Shown: positions 34,710 to 47,685, counted from the first letter of the stretch. The stretch is DNA of 64,000 bases from Taxillus chinensis (GCA_023512835.1 CM042090.1:53555365-53619364); one strand, 5' to 3'. Notes: a model not told the origin generated them from the sequence alone. Numbers and translations are program-made.

Positions 34710-36248
34710 ATGGCAGAACAAACTGAAAACAGATTTGCTAGTCTGGAGCAAGGCCAGCAAGAGCTGCAAATTCAAATGAAGGCCATGATGGAAATGTTGA
34801 CCAAGATGGCTGCGGACAAAGAAAGGGGTCCCGATGAGATGGCCACTGACCAGTCCCCAAGGCAAGCACAAGAGGTAGCGCTACCTCCTAATTTCATGCT
34901 GGTGCCCCCGCAAGGGTTCAATCCCTCTAGCATGAACCCCACACCTTCTCATCAAGTCCAATTTACCTCACCTACTCCAAGCAACGTGGCCGAAGCCACG
35001 GGGCTCCAAATACCTCAGGAGGACGATCAGTCACTATCAATGAAGAAGCTGGAGGAAAAACTCAAAGTAGTCGAAGGAACAGAAGTTTATGGGATGATTA
35101 GTCCCCAAGATTTGTGCCTAGTGCCCGGAATCATTTTGCCACCAAAATTCAAGGTGCCCGACTTTGAAAAGTTTAATGGGTCTCAATGCCCAAGAACACA
35201 CCTTACTATGTACTGTCAGAAGATGGCTGCCCATGCTAATGATGATAAGCTCCTCATGCACTGTTTGCAAGAGAGCCTGACTGGGGTACCACTCCGATGG
35301 TACATTCAGCTGGAGGGAAGCCATATCAAGACTTGGAGAGACCTCGCAACAGCTTTCCTCACACAATACAAACACATCACAAACTTAGAGATGGACAGGT
35401 TGGCGTTGCTAGCCTTAGAAAAAGGGGCTACTGAAAACTTTAAAGTCTATGCTCGAAGATGGAGGGAAGCAGCTACAAAAGTTCAACCCCTGCTAACTGA
35501 AAGGGAGTTGACCACAATGTTTATCAAAACTTTGAAAGGAGTATACTATGAAAAGCTGATAGGTAACATTTCCAGTAGCTTCTCACATTTAGTGGCTTCG
35601 GGGGAACGTATTGAAGACGGTGTAAAGGAAGGGAAACTTCATGGAGATACATTAGATGCATCCAAAAGGTCCTCACAATCAGGGAAAAAGAAGGAAACAG
35701 ATGTCTAGTCAATTTGGCAAAGCACTCCTATGCATCAAGGCAACTTTGGGACATACCCCGGTATATATCCTACACCTAGATTCTATGCAGGGCCACCTCC
35801 GATGACAGCCTATACAGCGCCGACACCTCCGTACTTAGCATATCGACCACAAGGGGGAGCTCCTTATAGTCTTCTACCAAATCCGGCTCCAACTATGCAA
35901 CCGGAACCCCAACAAACCCCTGCCAGGCCGAGCCAAACCACCAATAGACCGAGGCAGGAATTCGATAAGCTCCCTATGACCTATTCTTAGTTGTATCCAC
36001 GACTCGTGGAAGCCAAAATGGTGACTCCAATTCCAGCCATAGAAGTGAAACAGCCACCCCCTGCATGGTACAAGTTGGAGGCCTGATGTGCCTATCACAG
36101 CAATGGAGCGGGGCATGACATTGAAAATTGTTTTGCCCTCAAGAAAATTGTCCAACAGTTAGTAAGGGCTAAATGGTTGGACTTTTCAAAACTGTCCATT
36201 GCACCAAGTGTTACCTCAAACCCATTACCAGAACATCCAAGCCAGTAA
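34710..36248 (+). pseudogene. Element A gag (Tat/Ogre type)
   Basis: The frame runs from ATG 34710 (MAEQTENRFASLEQ), with open frame upstream to 34584 containing RYNLRSR, so the true start may be earlier. The N-terminus is a coiled-coil-like Gln/Met-rich helix. The capsid-like gag domain lies at about residues 140-310 (HLTMYCQKMAAHANDD, GVPLRWY, TWRDLATAFLTQYKH, ENFKVYARRWREAA). TAG at 35706-35708 and at 35988-35990 and TGA near 36085 interrupt one continuous frame that ends TAA near 36246. The C-terminal CAYHSNGAGHDIENC resembles the Cys-His motif of Tat gag. No protease or RT follows. Confidence 0.85.
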
Positions 36249-37936
36249 ACAATGGAGCCACAGAAATAAGATAGCAAAGGTTATGATGTTATGCAAAAAC
36301 TCTCTGGGGCTGTGGCAATTTTATTTTGTTTTGTGTGGTCATAAAAACAATCAATCCTATTTTATGAAATTTACTTTATCTATAATCTTTTGTGTGCAAT
36401 GTTTGTTATTACTTGTTTACTCTTTTGGCATGGCTAGTAAGTCCAAACCACGGAATATCAAGCCAAGGAAACCTAAGCCATTTCAGTTTCACCTTAAACT
36501 CCATGGAGATCAGAAGAGCATGTTAGCATAAAAGCCAACAAAACTGCTCTTATTTCGAACTGGGGCACAACAGAATTCCTTCTGTCACGGAAAGTTCCTT
36601 CTTACACACTTTGAGAAAGACTTTGATTGTTTAAAATGATGACAGGCCATCTTTCACTACCTCGCGATACTACCATCGCTAGCCCTTTTGAGCCCAACTA
36701 AAATTCTTCTTGTATATCGAACCTGATCCATAGTTCACCCCACACTGGGGCTAGTTATGAATGTCGAGATTCCACACATGGGCAATTATCGAGTAAAAAC
36801 AAAAAAAATGAAAAAAAGAAAAAGAAAAAAAGAAATCTTCTGAAGCCCACATTGGGACAATTTTATAAATCCCCTGAAACTGGGGCAGTGGTAGGAAAAA
36901 TCATTTGATCAACAGTAACGCCCTACACCAGGGCACCTTTTGACAAAAAAAAAGATTCTCATTTGAACTATGGATCATAACCATCATAGAATAGGTTTAA
37001 GCATGTTATACCCTTTCTTCATAAACCCAGTAGCCCCAGCCTACGTTACGGTCCTAAGAAAATCCTCTCCGATTAAATGATCAAAGTTATTTCCCATGTG
37101 CTCAATCAGGAACAGCATTACATAGATCAAGGTGGACTTGATAAAAACCCACATGGGCATCAAGGGTAAAATACAAAGCCACCTACAAGGCAGAAGGAAC
37201 AACAAGCAGAAAACAAGGCGAGCTTAGTGAAAACCCAAAACGGGCACTAAGAGCAAGATTCGAAGCCATAAAAGGAAGGTCAAGCACTCAAGGCCTGACA
37301 GCAGCCAACATCGAGCATCAAGACCGATGCACTTATACACACAAATACCAAATTCAATCAGATCAAGTCCCGACCACAAAGCACAAAAACAATTCAACCA
37401 ACAATCAGAAGCTCCAATAAGTCCCTAAACCTCAAAAGCTCCAACAACCACGAGCACCGACTCAAACCATCAGAATTCCCATTTAGCTCAGTTACCTGAG
37501 GCTTCCTACCCTCGAATACAATTGCAAGACCAAGCTGAAAGCTATACCAAAATAGTTCAAATAACCACCAAACACTATTACCTCTATCAGAAGAGGACAA
37601 CAAGCTGTGACTGTACATTGCATACTAAATAACAAAAAAAAATCATTTTCATCAAAACGTTGTTTCAAACTCAAATTTTGCGTGTTTTTGTTTCAATAAA
37701 AAGCTTATCCCCTAGTAGAGTTCCTTAGAATGTCATTCTGCAACCCTGGTCCAGCCAGATAATTTCCCCAAGAGAATGTCGCCTCCAAAGATCGAGCAAG
37801 TTTTCTTAACAGGCAAAACTTGAAAACAACTACTGGCTCACTTCCCCTACACCAAAAGTAACTTGGCAACCACCAACGGATTAAGCTCCCTCAACAAATG
37901 ATGCAAGCATCATATATCATTTCATAACCATGTATT
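36249..37936 (+). other. Element A noncoding spacer with repeated CTGGGGC / CATGGGC motifs
   Basis: No coding signal. At least eight copies of a G-rich motif (ACTGGGGC, ACATGGGCA, CATTGGGAC, CCAGGGCAC) recur between 36555 and 37240, resembling pieces of the PPT (GAGGGGCAG). It ends with GTATT (37932-37936), the target duplication of C4. Confidence 0.6.
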
Positions 37937-39487
37937 TGTTATTCCCAATGTGAGTTGTTGAGAGTTGGCATGCTGATTGTGTTGTCATTGTTGTCAACCT
38001 TGTGATTGCACCATATAAAAGAAAGAGGAGGTCCAGAGAAGCAGATATTATCACATGCAAAAATAGTATTTTAATGATGTTTGGAGCTACAATCAATATT
38101 GCATGCAGAAGGCATTATTGATCTACAGTTTATGGGGGACTCACTAGAGAAATTGGAGCACAATTGGCTCTGCACGTGAAAAGTCCATGTCACGTACAAA
38201 GGCAATTCTTGTCCGATTGCTCTGAAATTTTGAGGACATGTTTATGGCCTAATTTTGAGCCAATTGGGCTCTGCACGTGAAAAGCCCATATCACGTACAA
38301 AGGCAATTCTTGTCCGATTGCTGTAAAATTTTGAGGACATGTTTATGACATTATTTGGAGCAGCTTTTGTTCTCCACGTAAAAAAGTTTGACACCTTCTT
38401 CTAGGTCAAAATAGCCATCTAAGATGATATCGTGTGCAAATAGGATGATGTGTGCAGGTTTATTTTTAGCTCAGAATTTCACCATATTTTAGGGGTGGAT
38501 AGAGGACTTAAGGATCTACGTCTTTGCTTTGGAATTCAAGTGAATTTGAGCTCTGTGGAGAAAGTTATGGTCAACATACCGACATCAGCACATGCAGATC
38601 AGAGTTCGCCAGGTGTATGGCTGAGATCTGTTGATTAAGGTGGGCTTGATCCAATGGAGATCAATGGTGAAGATTTAGCTGCTGAATTAGGTTAAGAGAG
38701 AGGCTTTAACCTAGATCCAAGGGTGGATATTAACTCAAAGAAAGAGATCAATGGTTAGGAGGTGGCTGCTGATTATATGGGAGGAGATTAGGGTTATATG
38801 GTGATATATATACCATAATTTTCGTCCAATCTTATGTGGGTGTTAGGAGAGATAGCTCCAGAGCAATTTTATTGATTATATTTGAGAAAAAGAGAGCTAT
38901 AGTGACTGTGAATCAACTGAAGATCAAGATCCGATCACAAGGAGCGTGTTCGATCATTCAAGAGGTCAGAAGGAAGAACCCTAGAGTTAAAGGGTTAGTC
39001 TACAACAACAAGAGCTTCTTATTTTGATTTCTCACAGGTTGGTGATCAAAATCAACTTGCATTTTGGTTGTTTAGGCTGTGGAATTTAAGAAATCAATTT
39101 GTTATGATTGTAAGGCTGGAATCAGTGTGATTCAGTCATTGTTTTGATTGTGAGAAGATTGTAATTAGGTAGTGAACCCAAGGGCAGAGACCCTAAACTT
39201 GTATCGAGGCAGTGAGCCTTGGGTAGTAGTGTCTTATCCTAAATCGCATAGTGGAGATTCTGTGGTTAGCAAATTGCTAATCACGCCGTGGACGTAGCTC
39301 TACACATTGTAGGGTGAACCACGTAATTGTTGTGTGCCTTGTCTTTGTTGTTTCTTTTTATTTAGCATACAAACACAGAAATTGAGTTGACTAAAGAGAT
39401 TATCAGGGGTAAATAAGAAAAGGGGTAAAAATTAAATTGATACACTGATTCACCCCCCCCCCTCTCAGTGCATGTCTGGGAATTTCA
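37937..39487 (+). mobile_element. C4 5' LTR
   Basis: It contains a 101-bp tandem duplication starting TGCACGTGAAAAG (38171 and 38272), a TATATATA box at 38805-38812, and a C-run before the terminal CTCTCAGTGCATG...TTTCA. Confidence 0.95.
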
Positions 39488-39490
39488 ATT

Positions 39491-39501
39491 AGTATCAGAG
39501 C
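39491..39501 (+). other. C4 primer binding site
   Basis: AGTATCAGAGC matches the initiator tRNA-Met PBS (TGGTATCAGAGC) with one G-to-A change; it starts three bases inside the LTR. Confidence 0.85.
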
Positions 39502-39570
39502 AAGGTGAAACCTGATAGGCTTGACAGCCTGGTTTAGATCTGCACAAGAGGTGTTTGTTTTTATTCTTAG

Positions 39571-41564
39571 GTGATGGATCTTTCTAGTATGAGTATTGGA
39601 ACAGCTATACCAAGTTTTGATGGTACAAACTATCAGAGATGGAAGGGTAGGATGTTGAAGTATCTTGCTGCTCAAGGTATTTTTGTTTCTCAAGCAATAT
39701 CTACCAAGTATGGATGTCAGAAGAGCCCTGAAATCTGGAATGGTGCTGATCGAAGAAGCTATGAGGTTGATGCTAAGGCACAACATTTTATTGTGATTGC
39801 CTTATCTGAAAATAAGTATTCAAGGGTGTTGCAGTGTGAGACAGCCTTTGATATGTGGAACAAACTGAAGAGTGTTCATGAAGGTGACACTAAGGTCATA
39901 GAGGCGAAGTTACAGGTATACAAAGCTCAATATGAAGCTTTGAAGATGATAGAATCTGATCAGTTGGAAAACTTCTTTAACAGAGTGCATGATATAATTA
40001 ACCTGTGCAGAGGGCATGGATATGAGATTAATTACTCTGAAATTGTAAAGAGAATTTTGAGATCATTGCCGGCTGTGTACAATCCCAAGGTGTCAGCTAT
40101 AGAAGAAAGTGGACAATATAAGATCATGACATTGGATGGATTGAGAAGCACATTGGTTGCATATGAGATGAGGGTAGCCGGCTATGGTGAACCTTCCAAG
40201 AAAAAGAAAGAGGAGCCAGCAAAGATAGCTTTTCATGCCAAAAAGGGAAAAGCTAAACTTATCCAAGAAGATGTATCTACCAGTGGAGATGACACTGATA
40301 GAGAAGAGGAGTTGCTACAGGCTTTGCTATCTAGAAAATTTAGAAAGAAGACAAGTCTGAAAAGCAAAGGAAAGGATAAGTCTACCGTGACATGCTTCAA
40401 TTATGGAGGCCGTGGACATTTTGCTCAAGAGTGTCCAAGTGAGAAGTTGGATACAAATGAGAAAAATGTTAATGATGATCAGTACAGAAAAAGAAGCCAT
40501 ATTTCCAGAAGAAGAGCAAACAAACAGCAGAGCAGAAGCTGAACAAACTAAGAAACTATCTTAGTGTTGTTTTGGATGATTCAAGTTCAACTGAGGAGGA
40601 GCCATCAGATGCTATTGAAGAACAAGTATTTATGGTGTTCATGCAGCAACAGAGTCAGGAAGAAGATGAACCTTCACAAGAGGAAGACTGTGAAGAGGAA
40701 GAACTAGAGTATGACTTTGGAGAGGAACTGAATCGAGCTCTGAAGAAGATTATTAAACAGAGGGCCACAATTAAATCTCTGAAGAAAGAGAAGAAAGTTG
40801 TTGAAGTTCTTTTTGATAATTCCAGTAGACTGTTGATGGAATCAAAAGTGAAGATTGAAGAGTATATCAAGACTGTAGATGATCTCACTAAAGAACTTGA
40901 ATCAGGAAGATTAAATGCTGAGCAGTTGGAGGCTGAGGTTTGTGAGCTTAGGATGCAGCTGCAAAAGAAAGAGTCTACAAATCCAGAAAGCTCAAAAGCA
41001 AGGGAAATTAGAATTGATGATCAAGACGCCAAAATCAAAGGCAAATGCAGTGAAACCACTAAGCAGGTGTCAAAGCAAGTTGAAAAGCCAAAGACAACTT
41101 TGAATCAGAAGAAGACTACCATTGTTAATATGAGGCAAGCCCTAGAACATGGAGTTCAAAGGATTAGAAGATTTGAAGGGTATTGTTTCAGTTGTGGGTT
41201 GCATGGACACAAATCTGAGCAATGTAATAGAACCCGATAGAGCAGAGGGCATAGGTTCAGTTTGGCTTATATCTACTGCTACAGGTGTGGTAAGAAGGGT
41301 CACATGGCTAGAAGATGTATGACCATTCTACTAGGACAGATCCCAAAGGAGCAACATCAACAAGCACAGAGAAAAGTACATAATGGAGTTGATGTTAAGG
41401 TCGTGAGAACTCAGCAGGTGACAAACGTTATAAAACCTTCATCTAGCAAGATGGAGTACAGGCCAAAAGAGAAAGCTAATGTAGCTGAGGTAGCATTAAA
41501 GGCAAATAGCAATGATACGACTTGGATACTAGACGAGTGGTTGTACATCACACATGACTGGGAA
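39571..41564 (+). pseudogene. C4 gag: UBN2-type capsid, coiled coil and three zinc knuckles
   Basis: Starts MDLSSMSIGTAIPSFDGTNY; the capsid domain spans about residues 10-215 (WKGRMLKYLAAQG, FDMWNKLKSVHEG, LEAYEM-like end). The first knuckle (CFNYGGRGHFAQEC) has Tyr for its second Cys. A frameshift near 40485 changes frame; the next frame (40572-41240) encodes an acidic then Lys-rich coiled coil and an intact knuckle CFSCGLHGHKSEQC. After TAG 41238-41240 the same frame gives a third knuckle, CYRCGKKGHMARRC. The frame then reaches the protease site, where a 1-base change destroys the usual Asp-Ser-Gly motif (near 41530) and TAG follows at 41565. Confidence 0.88.
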
Positions 41565-44500
41565 TAGGAAGCTTCGAATTTATCTACGAGAAGAGCGGTG
41601 GCACGATCAAATTTGGTGACAATGGGTTACCGCAAATCGAGGGAAAGGAAAAGCAAAAATTAGAGGCAATCAGTTCTGATTGGAAAATGTGTATCTGGTT
41701 GAAGGGTTAAGACACAGTTTGTTGAGTGTTAGTCAACTATGTGATGATGGACATGATGTTATTTTTACTAACAAAAGCTGTCTAATCAAGAAGAAGGGAT
41801 CGACAGATGTGATTGCTAGAGGCAAGAGGACAGATGGAAACTTGTACCATATTCAAGGTACAAATGAAGAGACTTGCTGTTTTAGCAAAGCAGATGAGAA
41901 TGAGTTATGGGATAGGAGATTATGGCACCTAAATCAGAAAAATATGAGAGCCCTCGTAACTAATCAGGCAATGGCAGATTTGCCTGATCTCCAGAGAGAT
42001 AGAGATACAGTGTGTGGTGTTTGTCAAGAAGGAAAGCAAACAAGTATAGTGCACAAACCAAAGGAGCACAACAGCTCAAGTTTGCTGAGTCTAATACACA
42101 CTGATTTATGTGGACCTATGAGAACCAAAGGTACCAACGGCGAGAGGTACTTTATGTTATTAATTGATGACTTCAGTAGACTGACTACTATTATTCATCT
42201 CAAGCACAAGAGTGATGCATTCAGATGCTTCAAGGACTACAAGAAGAGAGTAGAAAATCAGCTTGGGGTTAAAATAAAAGCATTGAGGTCAGATCATGGT
42301 AGTGAGTTCACATCTGGAGAGTTTGAGGCTTATTTGGCAAAGTATGGAATTCTCCATCAAAAATCTAGCGTCAGGACACCACAACAAAATGGAGTGGTAG
42401 AAAGGAAAAACAAAGCAGTTGTGGAAATGGCAAGAACTATGATGATAGATAATAATGTTCCACAAAGATTTTGGAAGGAGGCCACACAGGTTGCAGTGTA
42501 TATGCAAAACAGAACCTCGTTAAGGTCTAATTCTACCAAGACTCCATATGAATTATGGTATGGGTATAAAGTAACAGTGAAACACTTCAGAGTGTTTGGA
42601 AGCCCATGTTATGTCAAGAGGAAGGATCCTATCGGCAAGTTTGATAAGAAAGCCGATAAAGGGATGTTTTTGGGTTACTCTTACACCAGCAAAGCATACA
42701 AGGTTTATAATTATAGGTAACAAAAGTTGGTTGAGAGTTGTGATGTGAAGGTTGTGGAGATACAGAACTCAGAAGAGACCACAACAATAAAGGTTGATGA
42801 TCCACTAGGAGAAGAAGCAGAGTCTACCACGACTACTACCAATGAAGATAAGGAAGTGGCGAGGCTTAGGCGGTGATAGTGATTCGAGACGAAGGCGATA
42901 CTACGAATCACGATCTACTAGAAGAAAGAAGAGTTCAGCGAACTCTCAAGTGGTAGAGGCTGGTAGAACACAAATCATTGGTGATGCCAATGCACCGGTG
43001 AGAACAAGAAGACAAATTCAAGCTACGGCTTTAATATCACAAGTTGAGCCTACATCTGTTGGAGAGGCTCAAGATGATCCTTTTTGGATCAAAGCTATGG
43101 ATGAGGAGCTCGATCAAATTGAGAAAAACAACACATGGGAGCTAGTGGAAAGACCCAAGAACAAAAATGTGATTGGCTGCAAATGGGTCTACAGAAACAA
43201 AATGAATGAGGATGGCAAAATCATTCGAAATAAAGCACGACTAGTCTGTAAAGGTTATTCATAGGTGGAAGGAGTTGACTTTGATCAAACTTTTGCCCCT
43301 GTTGCAAGGCTAGAAAGTGTTCGAATGTTTTTGGCGATTCTTTCATCTAAAATATAAGATTTTTCGGATGGATGTGAAGTCAGCCTTCTTGAATGGAGAT
43401 CTTGAAGAAGAAGTTTATATGGAACAGCCAGATGGTTTCATACTTGGAGATGATGAAACCAAGGTATGCAGGTTGAAGAAAGCTCTGTATGGCTTGAAAC
43501 AGACACCACGAGCTTGGTATTCAAGGCTGGATAAGTATCTTGGAAGACTTCAGTTCAAGAAAGGAACAGTGGACAGCAACTTGTATATCAGGAAGAGTGA
43601 TAGAGGCCAGCTAGTAGTCATTGTATATGTGGATGATATAATATTTGCCAGTGACAATGAAGATATGTGCAAGCAGTTTTCAGAATTAATGCAAGCAGAA
43701 TTTGAGATGTCTATGATAGGAGAGCTATCATACTTTTTGGGTCTGCAAGTTGAACAGAGAAAGAATGGCATATTCTTATCACAGGCAAAGTACACTAGAG
43801 ACATGCTGATGAAGTTTGGAATGGGTTATTGTAAGCCCATTTCTACCCCTATGGAGGTAGGCTGTCAGATTTCTAAGGATGAAGATGGTCCAAGTGTGGA
43901 ACAGAAGCTCTATAGGAGCATGATCGGTAGTTTATTATACTTGACAGCCACACGACCAGATATTATGCGGCGGTTGTCTTGTGGCACGATATCAAGCTAA
44001 TCCAAAAGAGTCACATATGACTCAGGTGAAGCGAATTCGAGATATGTGAAGGGGACCAGTGATTATGGGCTTTGGTATCCAGAAAATGCAGATTTGACTT
44101 TGGTTGCTTACAGTGATGCTGATTGGGCAGGTTGCAGAGATGATAGAAAGTCCACCTCCGGTGGAGCATTCTTTTTGGGCAACAGATGTGTTTCCTGGCT
44201 TAGTAAGAAACAGGAGAGTGTGTCCTTGAGTACTACAGAGGCAGAATATATAGCAGTAGCTTCAGCATGCACTCAGGTAATCTGGATGAAGAGACAACTT
44301 AGAGACTTGATTAAGGGAGTTGCAGGCACAACTATGATAAAATGTGACAATCAAAGTGCCATAAATCTGAGTAAGAATAGTGTTCATCATTCCAGGTGTA
44401 AGCACATCGACATCAGGTATCATTTTCTGAGAGAAAAAGTGGAGAGGAAGATTATTCAGTTGGACTTTGTAGTCGACAAGCAACAAATAGTCGACATATT

Positions 44501-44570
44501 TACTAAGCCTCTGCCACGAGAATTGTTTAAGCAACATCGAGCTAGCCTCGGTGTGTATCCCTCTCATTGA
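41565..44570 (+). pseudogene. C4 pol: integrase, reverse transcriptase, RNase H
   Basis: 41680-42720 holds the pre-integrase zinc region (WDRRLWHLN, first His lost; CGVC intact) and an integrase core with all three acidic motifs (HTDLCGP, RSDHGSEF, GVVERKN). TAA at 42718 ends it; a frameshift in the linker (near 42875) leads to 42842-43264. There the RT begins (WIKAMDEELDQIEKNNTWELV) and is cut by TAG 43262-43264. A further frame change near 43350 leads to 43317-44000 with [10 protein letters not shown] and catalytic YVDD (about 43630). After another shift near 43965, 44046-44570 holds RNase H with SDADWAG, TTEAEY and CDNQSAI intact. Catalytic residues are conserved although the frame is broken at least four times. 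Confidence 0.94.
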
Positions 44571-45128
44571 GGGAGTAGGATTACCCCAGATACCCTCCAG
44601 GTTCCTGTGAGAACCCCTAGTTCTTTCAGTAGTATCTACTTTGCAGAGGACGTGTTGTACTGACGCCCTGTTTCAATTCTTTGGAATTGTTGTCAAAGGG
44701 GGAGAGATGTCCCGAAAAGAGGGAGAGATGTCCTCGACGGGGGGAGTTAACCTTCTATCAGGGGAGTTGTTTCCAGGGGGGAGAACTATCATTAATTATC
44801 ATCTCGACGAGAGGAAGGTCTGCAGCAAAGTAGTTAATTATCATCTAATAGAGGAAGGTCTGCAGCATAGTAGAGTGCAAGATTAATATGAGAAGTCATA
44901 TATAGGGGGAGTGTGTGTATGATGACTGCACACAGGAATTGTTTTTTCCAGGAGGTATATAATATTGAAGGGGATTTCTGATTGCAGTCTATGGTCTGTG
45001 TAGTTCAACAGGTTACAGCAGAGTTGAACCCATTATGTGAAGTGACTGACAAGTGGTGAGATGTCAACGATGGTAAAGTGGAGAGACAAGTGCTTGTTGT
45101 GGTTGACAACAATTTCAAAGGGGGAGAT
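44571..45128 (+). other. C4 3' noncoding region and PPT
   Basis: Several GGGGGAG/GGGGGGAG runs (44697-44782, 44905-44911) precede the true PPT AAAGGGGGAGA (45117-45127) that abuts the 3' LTR. Confidence 0.8.
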
Positions 45129-46664
45129 TGTTATTCCCAATGTGAGTTGTTGAGAGTTGGCATGCTGATTGTGTTGTCATTGTTGTCAGCCTTGTGATTG
45201 TACCATATGAAAGAAAGAGGAGGTCCAGAGAAGCAGATATTATCACATGCAAAAATAATATTTTAATGATGTTTGGAGCTACAATCAATATTGCGTGCAG
45301 AAGGCATTATTGATCTACAGTATATGGGGGACTCGCTAGAGAAATTGGAGTACATTTGGCTTTGCACGTGAAAATTCCATGTCACGTACAAAGGCAATTC
45401 TTGTCCGATTGCTCTGAAATTTTGAGGACATGTTTATGGCCTAATTTTGAGCCAATTGGGCTCTGCACGTGAAAAGCTCATATCACGTACAAAGGCAATT
45501 CTTATCCGATTGCTCTGAAATTTTGAGAACATGTTTATGACAATATTTGGAGCAACTTTTGTTCTGCACGTAAAAAAGCTTGAGACCTTCTTCTAGGTCA
45601 AAATAGCCATCTAAAATGATATCGTGTGCAAATAGGATGATCTGTGCAGGTTTATTTTTAGCTCAGAATTTCACCATATTTTAGGGGTGGATAGAAAACT
45701 TAAGTATCTATATCTTTGCTTTTGACTTCAAGTGAATTTGAGCTCTGTGGAGAAAGTTATGGTCAACGTACTGACATCAGCACATGCAGATCAGAGTTCG
45801 CCAGGTGTATGGCTGAGATCTGTTGATTAAGGTAAGCTTGATCCAATGGAGATCAATGGTGGAGATTTGGCTGCTGAATTAGGTTAAGAGAGAGGCTTTA
45901 ACCTAGATCCAAGGGTGGATATTAACTCAAAGAAAGAGATCAATGGTTAGGAGGTGGCTGCTGATTATATGGGAGGAGATTAGGGTTATATGGTGATATA
46001 TATACCATAATTTTCGTCCAATCTTATGTGGGTGTTAGGAGAGATAGCTCCAGAGCAATTTTATTGATTATATTTGAGAAAACTAGAGCTATAGTGACTG
46101 TGAATCAACTGAAGATCAAGATCCAGTCACAAGGAGCGTGTTCTGATCATTCAAGAGGGCAGAAGGAAGAACCCTAGAGTTAAAGGGTTAGTCTACAACA
46201 ACAAGAGCTTCTTATTTTGATTTCTCACAGGTTGGTGATCAAAATCAACTTGCATTTTGGTTGTTTAGGCTGTGGAATTTGAGAAATCAATTTGTTATGA
46301 TTGTAAGGCTGGAATCAGTGTGATTCAGTCATTGTTTTGATTGTGAGAAGATTGTAATTGGGTAGTGAACCCAAGGGTAGAGGCAGTGAGCCTTGGGTAG
46401 TAGTGTGCTATCCTAAATCGCATAGTGGAGATTCTGTGGTTAGCAAATTGCTAATCACGCCGTGGACGTAACTCTACACATTGTAGGGTGAACCACGTAA
46501 TTGTTGTGTGCCTTGTCTTTGTTGTTTCTTTTTATTTGGCATACAAACACAAAAATTGAGTTGACTAAAGAGATCATCAGGGGTAAATAAGAAAAGGGGT
46601 AAAAATTAAATTGATACACCGATTCACCCCCCCCCCCGCTCTCAGTGCGTGTCTGGGAATTTCA
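45129..46664 (+). mobile_element. C4 3' LTR
   Basis: 1536 bp, same ends as the 5' copy; the 101-bp duplication is at 45363 and 45464. A run of Cs before the end is longer than in the 5' LTR. Confidence 0.95.
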
Positions 46665-46819
46665 GTATTCATGCAAGCATCAAGTACTTCAAAATTTAAA
46701 GCTAGGAATCACTACATTATCCATTCATGCATCCTTCATACAAGCATCCTGCATCAAGCAATCATTATAGTAACATGCATCATAATGCATCATCATACGA
46801 CTACTGGCATTCTATCCCG

Positions 46820-47540
46820 GGGTGGTCCGGGTTTCTTTTGTTTGAGCTTCTTCCTGAATAGATCAGTTTTAGCTCGTTTCCTTTTATTTTTCTCGGGACG
46901 GTCTGGGTCTGTGTGTCTAGCTTTTTCCTGAATAGACTGGAATTAGCTATTTTCTTTCCATCCCGGGCGGTCAGGATTTCAGCTTTTCCGGGCCGGTCCG
47001 AATTTCTTTTGTTTGAGCTTCTTCCTAAACAGACTGGTTTTAGCTCATTTCATTTTAGTTTTCTCGGGACGGTCCGGGTTTGTGTGTTTAGCTTCTTCCT
47101 GAATAGACTGGAATTAGCTATTTTCTTTCTATCCTAGGCGGTCAGGATTTCAGTTCTCCTGGGGCGGTCCGGATTTCTTTTGTTTGAGCTTCTTCCTGAA
47201 TAGACTGGTTTTAGCTCGTTTCATTTCAGTTTTCCAGGGACGGTTCGGGTTTGTGTGTTTAGCTTCTTCCTGAACAGACTGGAATTAGCTATTTTCTTTT
47301 TATCCTGGGCGGTCAGGATTTCAGTTTTGCCGGGGCGGTCTGGATTTCTTTTGCTTGAGCTTCTTCCGGAACAAACTGGTTTTAGCTCGTTTTATTTCAG
47401 TTTTCCCGGGGCGGTCCGGATTTGTGTGTGTAGCTTCTTCCTGAACAGACTGGAATTAGCTATTTTCTTTCTATCCTGGGCAGTCAGGATTTTAGTTTTC
47501 CCGGGGTGGTCTGGGTTTCATTTATCCCGCATTTCCCTTG
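46820..47540 (+). repeat. 171-bp tandem array inside element A
   Basis: The phrase GACTGGAATTAGC occurs at 46935, 47106, 47277 and 47448, exactly 171 bp apart. Each unit has two related halves, each with a C/GGG(A/G)CGGTC core and AGCTTCTTCCTGAA. Arrays between gag-pol and the 3' LTR are common in Tat/Ogre elements. Open frames across the array reflect the repeat, as 171 is a multiple of three. Confidence 0.92.
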
Positions 47541-47670
47541 CACCTATCCCTTCTTACCCACAACATCCTACTCTCCTCTTTCTTCTGCAGTTGGTAAGTC
47601 AGGTAAGTGCTCCAACCCGTCCAAAATGATTCCTTCTCATCTTTGTATACTGTTTGTATACAAACAATGC

Positions 47671-47685
47671 CCAAAGAGGGGCAGT
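47671..47685 (+). other. Element A polypurine tract
   Basis: AAAGAGGGGCAG lies directly before the 3' LTR start TGTTGGACC. Confidence 0.75.

Larger units (their letters stand above)
37937..46664 (+). mobile_element. C4: complete Ty1/copia element (TSD GTATT)
   Basis: 8728 bp, flanked by GTATT at 37932-37936 and 46665-46669. LTRs are 1551 and 1536 bp (TGTTATTCCC...TTTCA). PBS, gag, protease remnant, integrase, RT, RNase H and PPT appear in copia order. The LTRs differ by roughly a dozen substitutions in their first 250 bases and by a short deletion in the 3' copy near 46380, so the insertion is not recent. All genes are disabled by small frameshifts and stops. Confidence 0.96.
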
